Positions 17,955-27,454 are shown, counted from the stretch's first letter. The stretch is 64,000 bases of DNA from Streptomyces sp. S.PNR 29 (GCF_030386795.1 NZ_JANUQM010000004.1:62001-126000); one strand, 5' to 3'. The notes: generated by a model not told the origin, from the letters alone. Program-made: numbers and translations.

Positions 17955-17970
17955 TCGAACGCGAGTACGA
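17955..17970 (+). promoter_or_regulatory. Candidate SOS box 2 of cargo dnaE2
   Basis: TCGAACGCGAGTACGA: eleven of twelve fixed positions match the actinobacterial LexA consensus TCGAACNNNNGTTCGA. It is 52 bp before the dnaE2 start, a typical operator position, so DNA-damage control of the cargo polymerase is likely. Confidence 0.65.
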
Positions 17971-18021
17971 TGAATATATCGGGCGTATGGCCGAAAAGGG
18001 GTGGAGTGATGGAGGTGCGGC

Positions 18022-21000
18022 ATGGAGGCTTTCGCCCACGTGCACGTCGCGTCCGGTTACTCCGCCCGCTACGGCGCGTCCCATCCCGAGCAGCTCGCCC
18101 GTCGGGCGGCCGAGCGGGGCATGTCCGCGCTCGCGCTCACCGACCGGGACACGGTCACCGGCGCCGTCCGGTTCGCACAGGCTTGCGCGAAAGAAAGAGT
18201 CCGGCCGATCTTCGGAATCGACCTGGCGGTGGAGGCCCTCGCACCTCCGCCGCCTGTCCGGCGGGCCCGTACTCCGGTGCGAGGCGGCGCGCACGTCGTC
18301 GAGCCGCCGCTGCGGTTCGTGCTGCTCGCGCAGAACCGGGCGGGATGGGCACGGCTGTGCCGCATCACGTCGGCCGCCCACGCCGGTGCACTGTCCGGTA
18401 CGCCACCGGTGGTGCCGTGGGATGCGCTGCGCGAGTACGGCGGCCCCGGCTTGACCGTGCTGCTCGGGCCGCTCTCGGAACCGGCACGGGCGCTGTCGGT
18501 GGGCCGGGAGGACGTCGCGGCAAAGCTGCTGGCGCCCTGGAAGGAGATCTTCGGGAGGGAGGTCCGGTTGGAAGCCGTTGCGCAGAAACGTTTCGGTACC
18601 GGACCGGGATCCCTGCGCCTGGCCGCCCGCACCCTTGCCTTGGCCGACCGCACCGGCATCACCGCCGTGCTCTCCAATGCCGTCCGCTACGCCGATCCCG
18701 ACCAGCACCGCTTCGCCGATGTCCTGGACGCCGCGCGCCTGCTACGACCGATCGACCGGCGCTACCTGGACACCGGACAGCGCTGGCTCAAGGACGAGCG
18801 GGAAATGGAGATAGTCGCGCGAATGATCACCGAATGCTCCGGAGGAGACATTCGCTGGGCACGCCGTCTGATGGCGGACACCGCCGCCACGGCGGCCGCG
18901 TGCGCGCTCGATCCCCGGGCGGACCTCGGGCTCGGCACCCGCCACTTCCCGGAACCGTCCCTCTTCGGCGCCGAGCCCCGAGCGGACGGCGCGGCAAAGT
19001 TGCTGCGCAGGCAATGCGAGACCGGCATGGCCAGGCGCGGCCTCGACCGCGACCGAGTGGCGCTCGAGCGGCTGGACGAAGAGCTCAAGGTGATTTCCGC
19101 GCTGAACTACGACTCGTACTTCCTCGCCGTCGGCCAGGTCGTGGCTGACATCCGGGCCAAGGGCATCAGGGTCGCGGCCCGCGGCTCCGGCGCCGGCTCG
19201 ATGGTCTGCCACGCTCTGGACATCGCCACCGCCAACCCGCTCGACCACCGCCTGCTGTTCGAACGCTTTCTGAGCGTGCGCCGGGCCTCGCTGCCCGACA
19301 TCGACATCGACGTGGAGTCCGCCAGACGGCTCGAGTGCTACGACACGATCTTCGAACGCTTCGGCAAGGAACGGGTCGCCGTCACCGCCATGCCCGAGAC
19401 CTACCGCGCCCGCCGCGCCCTGCGCGACACCGGCCTCGCCCTGGGTATCGCCCCGGCCGAGGTCGACCGGATCGCCAAGAGCTTCCCGCACCTGCCCGCC
19501 TCCGACATCACCGGCGCCCTCGCCGAACTGCCCGAACTGCGCCAACTGGCCGCCGAGGCCCACCGCTACGGACCGTTGTGGGAGCTGGCCGAGGGCCTCG
19601 ATTCCCTGGTGCACGGCATGGCCATGCATCCCTGCGGCGTGGTCATCAGTGACGCGACCCTCCTGGACCGGCTGCCGGTCCAGCCCACCCCGCAGGGCGA
19701 CTACCCCATGGCCATGGCCGCGAAGGAGGAGATCGAAGCGCTGGGCAATATCAAACTGGACGTCTTGGGGGTCCGCTTGCAATCTGCAATGGCTCACGCC
19801 GTCACCGAGATCGAACGGACCACAGGCAACCGCATCGACCTCGACGACCCGCGGCAGGTGCCGCTCGACGATGCCTTCGCATTCAAGCTCATCCAGGACA
19901 GCCAGACCCTGGGCCTGTTCCAGCTCGAATCGCCCGGCCAGCAGGACCTGCTGTCCCGGCTGCAACCGCGCGACGTGCAGGACGTCATCGCCGACATCAG
20001 CCTCTTCCGGCCCGGACCGGTCGCCGGCGGCATGCCCGAGCGGTACATCGCCGCCCGGCACGGGGGTGCGCCGTCGTACGCGCATCCGGACCTGGAGCCG
20101 GTGCTCGCCGACACCTACGGCGTGACCATCTGGCACGAGCAGATCATCGAGACGCTGTCGGTGATGACTGGTTGCGACTACGCGCTGGCGGAGATCGCCC
20201 GGCGGGCGCTCGGTGAGAAAGATCGGCTGCCCGGTATCAGGGAGTGGTTCCATGGCCTGGCACGCGCGCGTGGCTACAGCGAGGCCGTCCGCGACGAGGT
20301 CTGGAAGACCGTGGAGGCCTTCGGTGCATACGGCTTCTGCCGCGCTCACGCGGTCGCCTTCGCCGTACCGGCGTTGCAGAGTGCCTGGCTCAAGGCGCAC
20401 TATCCGGCGTTCCTGCTGGCCGGCCTGCTTGAACACGATCCCGGGATGTGGCCCAAGCGGGTCCTCGTCTCCGACGCCCGCCGCCGGGGCGTCCCCGTCC
20501 TGCCCGTCGACATCAATCACTCCCAGGTGAAGCACACCGTGGAGAAGGCCGATGGAGATCGGTGGGGCGTGCGGCTCGCGATGTCTGAGGTGCGTGGCAT
20601 CAGCGAGGAGGAGTGTGCCCGAATCGAGGAGGGGCAGCCGTACGGATCGCTGTCGGACTTCTGGCAGCGGGCCTGTCCCAGCAGGCCGGTCGCCGAACGC
20701 CTCGCCGAGATCGGCGCCCTGGACTGTCTGCATGACGGCCGCCTCACCCGACGTGATCTCCTGCTCCAGATTGCCGAACTCCACCGTGCCTCCCGCACTC
20801 GGTCCGCAGGCAAGGGCCAGCTGCCCATCGACGCGGGCGCCGTCGGCGGGGCGGAACCGAGTGGTCTGCCGGAGATGACCGGACGCGAGGCCCTCAGCGC
20901 CGAGCTGAGCACTCTCGGGATCGATGTCTCCAAGCACCTGATGGAGCACCACCACCGGCTGCTGCGCGAGATCGGTGCGACCGACGCTGCCCATCTGGCC

Positions 21001-21474
21001 GGTCTGCGGGCCGGGCAGCAGGTCCTGGTCGCCGGTGTGCGGGCCTCTACCCAGACCCCGCCGATCGCCAGCGGCCGGCGAATCATCTTCGTCACCCTGG
21101 AGGACGGCTCCGGCCTGGTCGACCTGGCCTTCTTCGAGGACTCCCACCCGGCCTGCGCGCACACCGTCTTCCACAGCGGCCTGCTGCTGGTGCGCGGCAC
21201 GGTCCAGGTGCGCGGCACCCGTCGTACTGTCGTCGGCACCATGGCCTGGGACCTGGACGAGATCGCCGCCGCCCGCCGCGACAACGGGCCCGAGGCCGCG
21301 CTCGCCCTCCTCGGCGAGACCCACCCGCACCCGACCCCCGCCCAGCAGCACCGCACCCTGGCCAACGGCACCACAGGTGCCCGCCTGCACCCGTACGCCG
21401 ATCTCCAGCCTGCCGGCACTCGTTCCGCCGACCTGACGAAGTTCGGCCACCGAAGCCCCGGGAGCGCGGGATGA
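18022..21474 (+). CDS. dnaE2: Complete cargo DnaE2/ImuC error-prone DNA polymerase
   Basis: A 1150-aa C-family polymerase of the DnaE2 class, for translesion synthesis after DNA damage. Domains in order: PHP (AHVHVASGYSARYGASHPE at about 5-23), palm/fingers with LPDIDIDVES (Asp426, Asp428) and IKLDVLGV (Asp580) supplying all three catalytic acids, helix-hairpin-helix region, and OB fold near the C-terminus (VLVAGVRASTQTPP, IIFVTLEDGSGLVDLAFF). It is nearly the same length as the restored resident enzyme (1152 aa) but clearly diverged throughout, so not a recent duplicate. ATG at 18022 follows GGAGGTGCGGC. It forms an ATGA-coupled operon with the ImuB-like gene. Confidence 0.95.
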   Translation: MEAFAHVHVASGYSARYGASHPEQLARRAAERGMSALALTDRDTVTGAVRFAQACAKERVRPIFGIDLAVEALAPPPPVRRARTPVRGGAHVVEPPLRFVLLAQNRAGWARLCRITSAAHAGALSGTPPVVPWDALREYGGPGLTVLLGPLSEPARALSVGREDVAAKLLAPWKEIFGREVRLEAVAQKRFGTGPGSLRLAARTLALADRTGITAVLSNAVRYADPDQHRFADVLDAARLLRPIDRRYLDTGQRWLKDEREMEIVARMITECSGGDIRWARRLMADTAATAAACALDPRADLGLGTRHFPEPSLFGAEPRADGAAKLLRRQCETGMARRGLDRDRVALERLDEELKVISALNYDSYFLAVGQVVADIRAKGIRVAARGSGAGSMVCHALDIATANPLDHRLLFERFLSVRRASLPDIDIDVESARRLECYDTIFERFGKERVAVTAMPETYRARRALRDTGLALGIAPAEVDRIAKSFPHLPASDITGALAELPELRQLAAEAHRYGPLWELAEGLDSLVHGMAMHPCGVVISDATLLDRLPVQPTPQGDYPMAMAAKEEIEALGNIKLDVLGVRLQSAMAHAVTEIERTTGNRIDLDDPRQVPLDDAFAFKLIQDSQTLGLFQLESPGQQDLLSRLQPRDVQDVIADISLFRPGPVAGGMPERYIAARHGGAPSYAHPDLEPVLADTYGVTIWHEQIIETLSVMTGCDYALAEIARRALGEKDRLPGIREWFHGLARARGYSEAVRDEVWKTVEAFGAYGFCRAHAVAFAVPALQSAWLKAHYPAFLLAGLLEHDPGMWPKRVLVSDARRRGVPVLPVDINHSQVKHTVEKADGDRWGVRLAMSEVRGISEEECARIEEGQPYGSLSDFWQRACPSRPVAERLAEIGALDCLHDGRLTRRDLLLQIAELHRASRTRSAGKGQLPIDAGAVGGAEPSGLPEMTGREALSAELSTLGIDVSKHLMEHHHRLLREIGATDAAHLAGLRAGQQVLVAGVRASTQTPPIASGRRIIFVTLEDGSGLVDLAFFEDSHPACAHTVFHSGLLLVRGTVQVRGTRRTVVGTMAWDLDEIAAARRDNGPEAALALLGETHPHPTPAQQHRTLANGTTGARLHPYADLQPAGTRSADLTKFGHRSPGSAG

Positions 21475-22451
21475 CCACACGCCAGCGGCACATTGCCCAC
21501 CTTCACCTGCACGCCGCACTGACCGAGTCTCAGTACGACGATGTAATCGAACTATTGTCTGGTGTCACTCCTCACGTCCAGCCTGTCCCGCCCAACGCCG
21601 TCCAGCTCGACCTGACTTCGGCGCTCAGATACTTCGACTTGTCTCCCTACAACGTCGTTCAGCTGGCGAAGCTCCGGCTGAAGGCTCTCTACGGCGTCGA
21701 TAGCAGCGCCGGGCTCGCGAACAACCGCATGCTGGCTGCCCTGGCGGCCGACGCCTCCGCGCCGGGAGAGACCACCTGGGTCCCCGCTGATCACGTGACC
21801 GACTGGCTGTACCCACGGCCGGTCACGGCACTGCCCGGGGTCGGCCGTACCACGGCCGAAACACTTCACAGATACGGTCTGCATACCATCGGCCAGATCA
21901 CCGACATACCCGCGGAGACCCTGCAGCGGCTCCTCGGCGTCGGCCAAGCGCGGCTATTGGCCGAGCGCGCCCGCGGCCACGACCCTCGTCCGGTTGTCCC
22001 TGCGGAACCAGCGGTGCACCTGATCGCCGACCTCGTGCTGGAGAGGGACTGCCTTGACCCGGCACAGCATCACCGTGCAGTTCTGGGACTTGCCGACCAG
22101 ATCGGTCAACGCCTGCGCGGCGAAAGTCAGATCGCGAGCCGGCTCACCCTCACCGTGCGGTACGCCGACTGCAGTTCCACCACGAGTACCAGCACCCTGC
22201 CGGAACCCACCAACCACTCGCCGGCCCTCGCCGCAACTGCATTGAACCTGCTGGCCGGTTTCGGCTTGCAGCGAGCGAGAGTGCGCGCCTTCGTGGTCCG
22301 TGCAGACCGCCTGCTGTCAGCCGACAGGGCCTACCGCCAGCTCTCTTTGGACCCCGGCGATGCCCGCGCCCGCGCAGCCGAAGCCGCCGCCGACCGTGCC
22401 CGTCGGCGCTTCGGACCGGAGGCTGTACGTTCAGCCACTCTGGCGAACTGA
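21471..22451 (+). CDS. Cargo ImuB-like Y-family polymerase relative
   Basis: A 326-aa Y-family-related protein overlapping dnaE2 by ATGA. It has the thumb helix-hairpin-helix (ALPGVGRTTAETLHRYGL at about 121-138; LLGVGQARLLAERARG) and a little-finger-like domain (LTLTVRYADCSSTT, RARVRAFVVRADRL). The N-terminal palm is reduced and the catalytic acids of Y-family polymerases are not visible, as in ImuB, which acts as a non-catalytic adaptor linking DnaE2 to the sliding clamp. It is shorter than mycobacterial ImuB. The resident copy at 54440 has the same build. Confidence 0.85.
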   Translation: MTTRQRHIAHLHLHAALTESQYDDVIELLSGVTPHVQPVPPNAVQLDLTSALRYFDLSPYNVVQLAKLRLKALYGVDSSAGLANNRMLAALAADASAPGETTWVPADHVTDWLYPRPVTALPGVGRTTAETLHRYGLHTIGQITDIPAETLQRLLGVGQARLLAERARGHDPRPVVPAEPAVHLIADLVLERDCLDPAQHHRAVLGLADQIGQRLRGESQIASRLTLTVRYADCSSTTSTSTLPEPTNHSPALAATALNLLAGFGLQRARVRAFVVRADRLLSADRAYRQLSLDPGDARARAAEAAADRARRRFGPEAVRSATLAN

Positions 22452-23046
22452 TCGGTTGTGCCAGGAACCATGGTTCCTGGCGAAGGCGGTGGTGTGAGGC
22501 GTGGGCTTCCCGTCCCTGTGGGCGGGGCGGCGTCGCCCGCGTGCCACCTGACGGCTGTGGTTGGCTTTTTCAGCGTTGCCGCTCCAGGGTGAGGATGGCT
22601 GCGGTGATTGACGACATATTGGATTGGGGCTGCATCGGGACCTTCGGAAGATCCGCCACGACTTCAGTCGTGCGACGCCGCGTTCGGCGGGTGCCCGTGC
22701 CGCGGACAGCGCGCGGTTGACGGTCTGCTGGGTTGGCGTGAGGTTCCGGCCTGGCGGGCGTCCGAGGGGTGCTGTTACCCAGGGAGTTTGCAGCGACGGT
22801 TACCCTCGCGGGTGACGATGAGCATGGTCACCCACTCGACCAGCGCGTGGGGCAAGTCGAGTGCGGCAGAATACGGAACCAACGCGGCTCCTGGGCCTGT
22901 GGGTTGAGACTTCGAACACCTCCCCCAACGGCGCAGGAGCCTCGTCCGTTGCGCACACCGCGAGCGTCGCCCGATCAGGGCCCGCGCTGAAATGGCTCAA
23001 TGATTCCCTGATTGCGAGGATGCGCACGTCACGCACGTCGAGCCTG
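22452..23046. other. Decayed junction region between dnaE2 operon and stress island
   Basis: Beginning with a likely stem (CAGGAACCATGGTTCCTGG, 22461-22479, a palindrome just after the imuB-like stop that may act in termination), this stretch holds the 3' remnant of an IS5-type transposase on the minus strand (22564-22782) and then unassignable sequence up to the phosphoketolase remnant. No intact gene is supported. Confidence 0.6.
22564..22782 (-). pseudogene. IS5-type transposase 3' remnant, left copy
   Basis: Read on the minus strand this is a decayed DDE transposase C-terminus: GRNLTPTQQTVNRALSAARA, then ERGVARLKSWRIFRRSRCSP, and after a 2-bp insertion AILTLERQR and stop. About 219 bp match the copy at 45372-45590 in inverted orientation. 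The 5' part and terminal repeats are gone. It marks the left border of the stress island. Confidence 0.82.
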
Positions 23047-23358
23047 TCAGGTCCTCAGACCTGCGCCGGTCCGGACATGCCCGGGGTCGTACTCCTCGTG
23101 GGTGCCCTCCAACCAGAGGTTGGCGTGATTGGCCGGGGCGCTGTGGCCGGGACCGGGCACCAAAAGCCCATCGGCGTCCCGCTCACGGACGGGCGTGTAG
23201 AGCGCCGCGTACACCATGGTGATACCCGGGCACGAGCCACAGTGGCCGAGCTGCCGCGGCTCCCGTAGCAGCACGTTGCCGCGCAGGAAGATCACTGATG
23301 CGGCTACATAGCCGGCCGCTCGCCGGTACCCGCACCTTCCTGGTGCGCCGAGCCTCAT
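23047..23358 (-). pseudogene. Phosphoketolase N-terminal remnant
   Basis: The minus-strand frame reads GNVLLREPRQLGHCGSCPGI, VYAALYTPVRERD and PGPGHSAPANHANLWLEG, then THEEYDPG: the thiamine-diphosphate-binding N-terminal part of xylulose-5-P/fructose-6-P phosphoketolase (compare GPGHGGP...LEG-Y in the family). Only about 80 of roughly 790 residues survive; the rest is missing where the IS5 remnant lies. It is divergent from acetate kinase, its usual metabolic partner. Confidence 0.75.
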
Positions 23359-23471
23359 CCGGTGGGCCTCCGTTTCTTACGAGGTCAGGCGGGTACCCGG
23401 CTGCCTCGGCACACACGCCGAGCCGTTGCGGGCACAGCCGTGCGACGCGGTCCGGGCGGGGAAGGAGCTCC

Positions 23472-24590
23472 GTGTCGGCAGGGAACATCGGCCCAGTCCT
23501 GGTGGCCGACGCAGGCTCGTCCAGCCTGAGGCTGACCGTATTCGGCGACGACGGGCAGGTCCTGGCCGAACACCACAGCGCCTCCGCACCCGGCGAAGAC
23601 GTGTCCGGCCCTCTGCAGCAACTGCTGGCCCAAACGCCATCGCCCACTGCCGTGGGTCACCGCATCGTCCACGGCGGACCCGGACTGCGCAGCCACGTCC
23701 TGGTCGACGACGACGTCCGGGCCGCCCTCGGGAATGTGGCCGACCTGGCACCGCTGCACGTCCCGCCAGCCCTCACTGTCCTGGATACCGCCCGGAACTT
23801 GCTACCCGACGTCCCGCACGCAGCCTGCTTCGACACCGTCTTCCACGCCGGCCTGCCCGCCGCCGCCCGCGAGTACGCGGTGCCCGCCACCTGGCGCGAG
23901 GAGTACGGGATACGCCGCTACGGCTTCCACGGGCTGTCCTACGCCTGGGCACTCGGCCGGACGGCCGAGCTGCTCGGTCAGCGCCCCCAGCAGCTCCACC
24001 TGGTGATCGCCCACCTCGGCGGCGGCTGCTCCGCCTGCGCCGTGCGCAACGGGACCAGCGTCGACACCACCATGGGCTTCACACCGCTGGAGGGGTTGGT
24101 GATGAGCCACCGCAGCGGAAGCGTGGACCCCGGCGCCCTGACCTGGCTGCAGACGCGGCACCGATTGTCCGCCGACGACATAGAGGACGTACTGAATCAC
24201 CATTCCGGTCTGCTCGGCCTCTCCGGCACCTCCAACGACACCCGAGACCTCGTCCGCAGCCGGGCAACGGGCGACGAGCGCGCCGCTCTCGCCCTGGACG
24301 TCTTCACTCATCACTCTCGCCGCGGCATCGCCGCGATGGCCGCGTCCCTCGACCGGCTCGACGCCCTGGTCTTCACCGGGGAGATCGGCGAAGACCAGCC
24401 CGAGGTCCGCGAAGAGGTATGCACCCGGCTCACCGCCCTCGGCCTGACCGGCGGCCTGCGCACGCCCGACGACGCGAGCCGTCCGGCAATCGTCAGCGAG
24501 CCGGGGGCGGGAATACCGATCGTGGTCGTACCCACCGGAGAGGCCCAGCAGATCGACCACGAGACCCGAACCCTTCTGCGCGGCCCGTGA
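23472..24590 (+). CDS. ackA: Acetate kinase
   Basis: A 372-aa ASKHA-fold kinase converting acetyl phosphate and ADP to acetate and ATP. Family motifs: VLVADAGSSSLRL near the N-terminus, FDTVFHAGLP, RRYGFHGLSYAW, IAHLGGGCSACA, DTTMGFTPLEGLVM and FTGEIGEDQPEVREEV. GTG at 23472 has GAAGGAG six bases upstream; the longer open frame overlaps the phosphoketolase remnant. It is about 25 residues shorter than typical AckA, mostly at the N-terminus and loops. With phosphoketolase broken, its acetyl-phosphate source would have to be elsewhere in the cell. Confidence 0.93.
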   Translation: MSAGNIGPVLVADAGSSSLRLTVFGDDGQVLAEHHSASAPGEDVSGPLQQLLAQTPSPTAVGHRIVHGGPGLRSHVLVDDDVRAALGNVADLAPLHVPPALTVLDTARNLLPDVPHAACFDTVFHAGLPAAAREYAVPATWREEYGIRRYGFHGLSYAWALGRTAELLGQRPQQLHLVIAHLGGGCSACAVRNGTSVDTTMGFTPLEGLVMSHRSGSVDPGALTWLQTRHRLSADDIEDVLNHHSGLLGLSGTSNDTRDLVRSRATGDERAALALDVFTHHSRRGIAAMAASLDRLDALVFTGEIGEDQPEVREEVCTRLTALGLTGGLRTPDDASRPAIVSEPGAGIPIVVVPTGEAQQIDHETRTLLRGP

Positions 24591-24845
24591 GGCGCATGTG
24601 CGCCTTCCGCCCCGCCTCGTCGCGTTCCTGGGAGAAGTGCGAGAAGGTCGTGACCGGCCGGTACCGCACCGCTACCGCTCCTAGCCGGCCCGGCTCTCAG
24701 TGGCGCCGTTCCCATCCCGTCAGCCCACGTGCGCAGGGCGATGCCGGCGGAAGGTCGCGAATGCCTGGGTAGCAGTTCCAAGACATGTGTCGGCGGGCTC
24801 CTGCAGCCAGGCTGGACCTGCTGCCCGGCCCCCGGGTCTCCGCAG

Positions 24846-26606
24846 TCAGCGTCGCCCGCCCAGGATGATCTTCCAGACGCGCGTTGCCACCTGCAGATTG
24901 AGCCGGGCGTCCACATCTGTCAGGTCGCGGTCGCTGATCTCACGGATGCGCTGCAGCCGGTAGCGCAGGGTACTGCGGTGGACTGTCAGCGCTGCGGCCG
25001 CCTCGTCGTAGTTGCCTCCGCAGTCGAAGTAGCGCGAGAGCGTTTCCACCAACTCCGTGTCGTGCTCTGCGTCGTAGTCGATCAGCTGGCCGAGCCACTC
25101 TCGCACGAAGCCTTCGAGCTCCCGGAGATCGTTTCCGGGCCCCAGAATCCGGTACAGCCCGAGGTCGTCGAAGAACGTCGTCCCGCTGGGCTGGCGGGAG
25201 TTCTGCCGCACCTCCAGGGCCCGCAATGCCTCCTGATAACAGCGGGGAATGCCGTTCGGGGAGTCGCAGCGGGTGCTCACCCCGATCGCTCTGTCGGGCG
25301 TCCCCAGCTCACGGGCCAGCGCCGCGTACACGGCATCGTCGTCGGGCCTCGCTTCGGTCAGCAGAACCATCCGGTCGCCGCGACGGGTGATCAGCGGACG
25401 GGTCGCCGTGGTGGCCGTCGCTTGCTCGACGACACGGGTGAAGGAGCTGGTCGCGGCGTTGCCCGGCCAGTGCACCACGACCACGTAGTGAGTACGTCGC
25501 AGGTCGTGGCCGACGGCTTCGGCCCGGGCGTAGGCGCTCGTCTTGTCAGTGCCTTCCAACAGGTCGTCGATCAGCTGGCGGCGCAGCCGCAGTTCGACCT
25601 CGGTGAGTTCGCGCATATGCAGGAGCTCCTGGGCGAGCGACTGCTGGGCGTGATCCAATGCGAACATGGTGTGGTCGTCGGCCGTCGCCTCGGGGTCCTC
25701 GAGGGCGAGTACGCCGAGGAGGTCGCCGCGCGGCCGGGCCAGGGCGATCAGCCGGTCCTTGACCCTGACCGGGCCCGCCTCGCGCGCGACCTGCCGCAGC
25801 ATCTCTTCCTGGTGGGTCGAGGACTGCACGGGATAGGGGTCGGGCCGGTCTGGACCAGCCCAGGACCTCAGGTTGCCGAACCGGTCCTCGATGAGCGCCG
25901 ACAGCCCGGTGAGCTCGTACAGCGCTTGGGTGATGGCGTCCTCGCCGTCGCCCCGGACAGCCACACGGGCGAGGGTCTCGTGCACGGTCTTCTGCAGGTG
26001 CAGCTCGGATCGCATGGTGTCCAGCTGCCGCACTGTGGTCTCCCGTTCGATGCGGAGTCGGCTCAGTTCGCCGGCGTTGTCCTGCTGCCAGGCGCGCGCG
26101 GCCGCCAGTGACAGGGCCGCCGATGTGAGTCTCACGAGGGTCGAGAGGAGGAAGTGCCCCTGCTCATCGGGTCCGGAGTGGGAGGAGACCACGATGTAGC
26201 CGAGCAGACCGCCGGCCCCACGCAGGCCGAACGCCCAGGTCCAGGACCCCTCAGGAAGGGATACGGAGCCGTCAGCCTCGCCCAACTCCTTCATCCGTGC
26301 GTCGTCGACCGTTGGCGCCCCCGCGTCGTGTCCGGGGACACGGGACAAGCCGTCGCCCGTCGCGAGATATCCGGCCTCGGCGTGGTAGGGGCCAAGGGCG
26401 CTGACGTGCCGCATGGCCAACCCCATGATCTGACTCTGCTCCGCGCAGGTGAACAGGGTGTGGGACAGCACCAGCAGCCCGTGCGGGTCCAGCGCCGCGA
26501 GCGGACTGGGGTCGTGCCGTTCGGTGCCCGCAGTGTTGCTCGGGTGGCGGGTCATTTCCTGGCTGGAGACGTGAGGGGACAGCCTCCCTGACGGATGGCG
26601 GGCCAT
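24846..26606 (-). CDS. PucR-family transcriptional regulator with GAF-like sensor
   Basis: A 586-aa regulator. The N-terminal 300 residues contain GAF-like domains (LLGYIVVSSHSGPDEQG; GDLLGVLALEDPEAT), the middle a diverged GGDEF-like region, and the C-terminus the PucR/CdaR HTH (YFDCGGNYDEAAAALTVHRS then TLRYRLQRIREI). PucR regulators sense small metabolites and control catabolic or stress genes. It is divergent from the general-stress gene and the chaperone cluster, whose transcription it may influence; that is inference from position. The ATG at 26606 has an in-frame alternative at 26555. Confidence 0.88.
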   Translation of the reverse strand: MARHPSGRLSPHVSSQEMTRHPSNTAGTERHDPSPLAALDPHGLLVLSHTLFTCAEQSQIMGLAMRHVSALGPYHAEAGYLATGDGLSRVPGHDAGAPTVDDARMKELGEADGSVSLPEGSWTWAFGLRGAGGLLGYIVVSSHSGPDEQGHFLLSTLVRLTSAALSLAAARAWQQDNAGELSRLRIERETTVRQLDTMRSELHLQKTVHETLARVAVRGDGEDAITQALYELTGLSALIEDRFGNLRSWAGPDRPDPYPVQSSTHQEEMLRQVAREAGPVRVKDRLIALARPRGDLLGVLALEDPEATADDHTMFALDHAQQSLAQELLHMRELTEVELRLRRQLIDDLLEGTDKTSAYARAEAVGHDLRRTHYVVVVHWPGNAATSSFTRVVEQATATTATRPLITRRGDRMVLLTEARPDDDAVYAALARELGTPDRAIGVSTRCDSPNGIPRCYQEALRALEVRQNSRQPSGTTFFDDLGLYRILGPGNDLRELEGFVREWLGQLIDYDAEHDTELVETLSRYFDCGGNYDEAAAALTVHRSTLRYRLQRIREISDRDLTDVDARLNLQVATRVWKIILGGRR

Positions 26607-26862
26607 GGATCACTCCGTTCCCCTCCGGTCATCGGAGGCGATCGAGCGAGTCGTGGGCTCTACGCCCGGGGCGAGCCCTGAGCCCCAGCCTAGGCGCAGA
26701 ACCGTCCGACTTGTCCGTAATTTGAGCCTTGTTCTCGTGGACCGATCGACTGCAGCAATTTCTGTCCTGCGGGGCGCAGGCGGAGCGTGCTGCTCTCTCG
26801 CCACTCTGGGGTTGTCAGGGATCGCCGGGCGCACCGGTGGCCGTGGCAGGAAGGACTGGCTG

Positions 26863-27387
26863 ATGAACGAGCAGGTCCGCAGGACCATCGCCTCGTACAC
26901 GACCTACCAGGAGGCGGAACGCGCCGTCGATCACCTGTCCGATCAGGGTTTTCCCGTCGAGAGGGTGGCCATCATCGGGCAGGACGTGCGCCTGGTCGAG
27001 CAGGTGACCGGCCGCATGGGACATGGCGGGGCCGCGCTGCACGGGGCGGCGAGCGGCGCTCTGCCCGGCGCACTGATCGGGTGGATCTTCGGGCTGCTGA
27101 ACTGGCTGGACCCGGTCGTGTCGGGACTGCTCCTCGCCTTGTACGGGCTGGTTTTCGGAGCACTCGTCGGTGCTCTGCTCGGTCTGCTGGTGCACGCGGC
27201 CCAGCGTGGCCGCCGGGACTTCGCCTCGGTGAGCTTCATGCAGCCCAGCCGGTACGACGTCGTCGCCGACGACGCAGTCGCCGAGGAAGCGGTGCAGCTG
27301 CTGGCCGAGCTGCCCACCGACATCGACACCAGCACAAGCGGCGGGGCTTGGAAGAGCCGCCCGCGGAGCGGTCCCGCCGTCACCTGA
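26863..27387 (+). CDS. General stress protein (GSP17M/YflT-like) with membrane hairpin
   Basis: A 174-aa protein. The N-terminal domain ([20 protein letters not shown], then [19 protein letters not shown]) matches the general-stress 17M-like domain; a glycine/alanine-rich hydrophobic pair of helices follows (about 60-115), typical of actinobacterial members. ATG at 26863 with GGAAGG upstream is preferred over the long frame from 26605, which crosses the promoter region. It leads the chaperone cluster by 67 bp and may share its transcript. Confidence 0.82.
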   Translation: MNEQVRRTIASYTTYQEAERAVDHLSDQGFPVERVAIIGQDVRLVEQVTGRMGHGGAALHGAASGALPGALIGWIFGLLNWLDPVVSGLLLALYGLVFGALVGALLGLLVHAAQRGRRDFASVSFMQPSRYDVVADDAVAEEAVQLLAELPTDIDTSTSGGAWKSRPRSGPAVT

Positions 27388-27454
27388 GCGAGTGCGGAAG
27401 ACCGGGCGCGACTCTGAGGCGAACGGGGGCCGCCCGTCGCGGAAGGAGTTCCTC

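Larger units (their letters stand above)
17610..18021. other. 412-bp intergenic region upstream of cargo dnaE2
   Basis: No gene is supported here. It holds the promoter of the HEPN/RES gene on the left and the damage-type promoter of dnaE2 on the right, with two SOS-box-like sites listed separately. The stretch 17885-17985 is clearly AT-richer than the genes on either side. Confidence 0.6.

Noticed and set aside
18742..21519. 925-codon minus-strand open frame opposite dnaE2
   Set aside because: Antisense shadow of the polymerase gene; no domains, and it ends and starts with the codon pattern of the plus-strand gene.
23047..23358. Functional small gene on the minus strand
   Set aside because: The frame is an internal slice of the phosphoketolase N-terminus and cannot fold alone.
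26607..27454. HAIR (HspR) operator upstream of dnaK
   Set aside because: No CTTGAGT-N7-ACTCAAG-like sequence was found by eye in the region.
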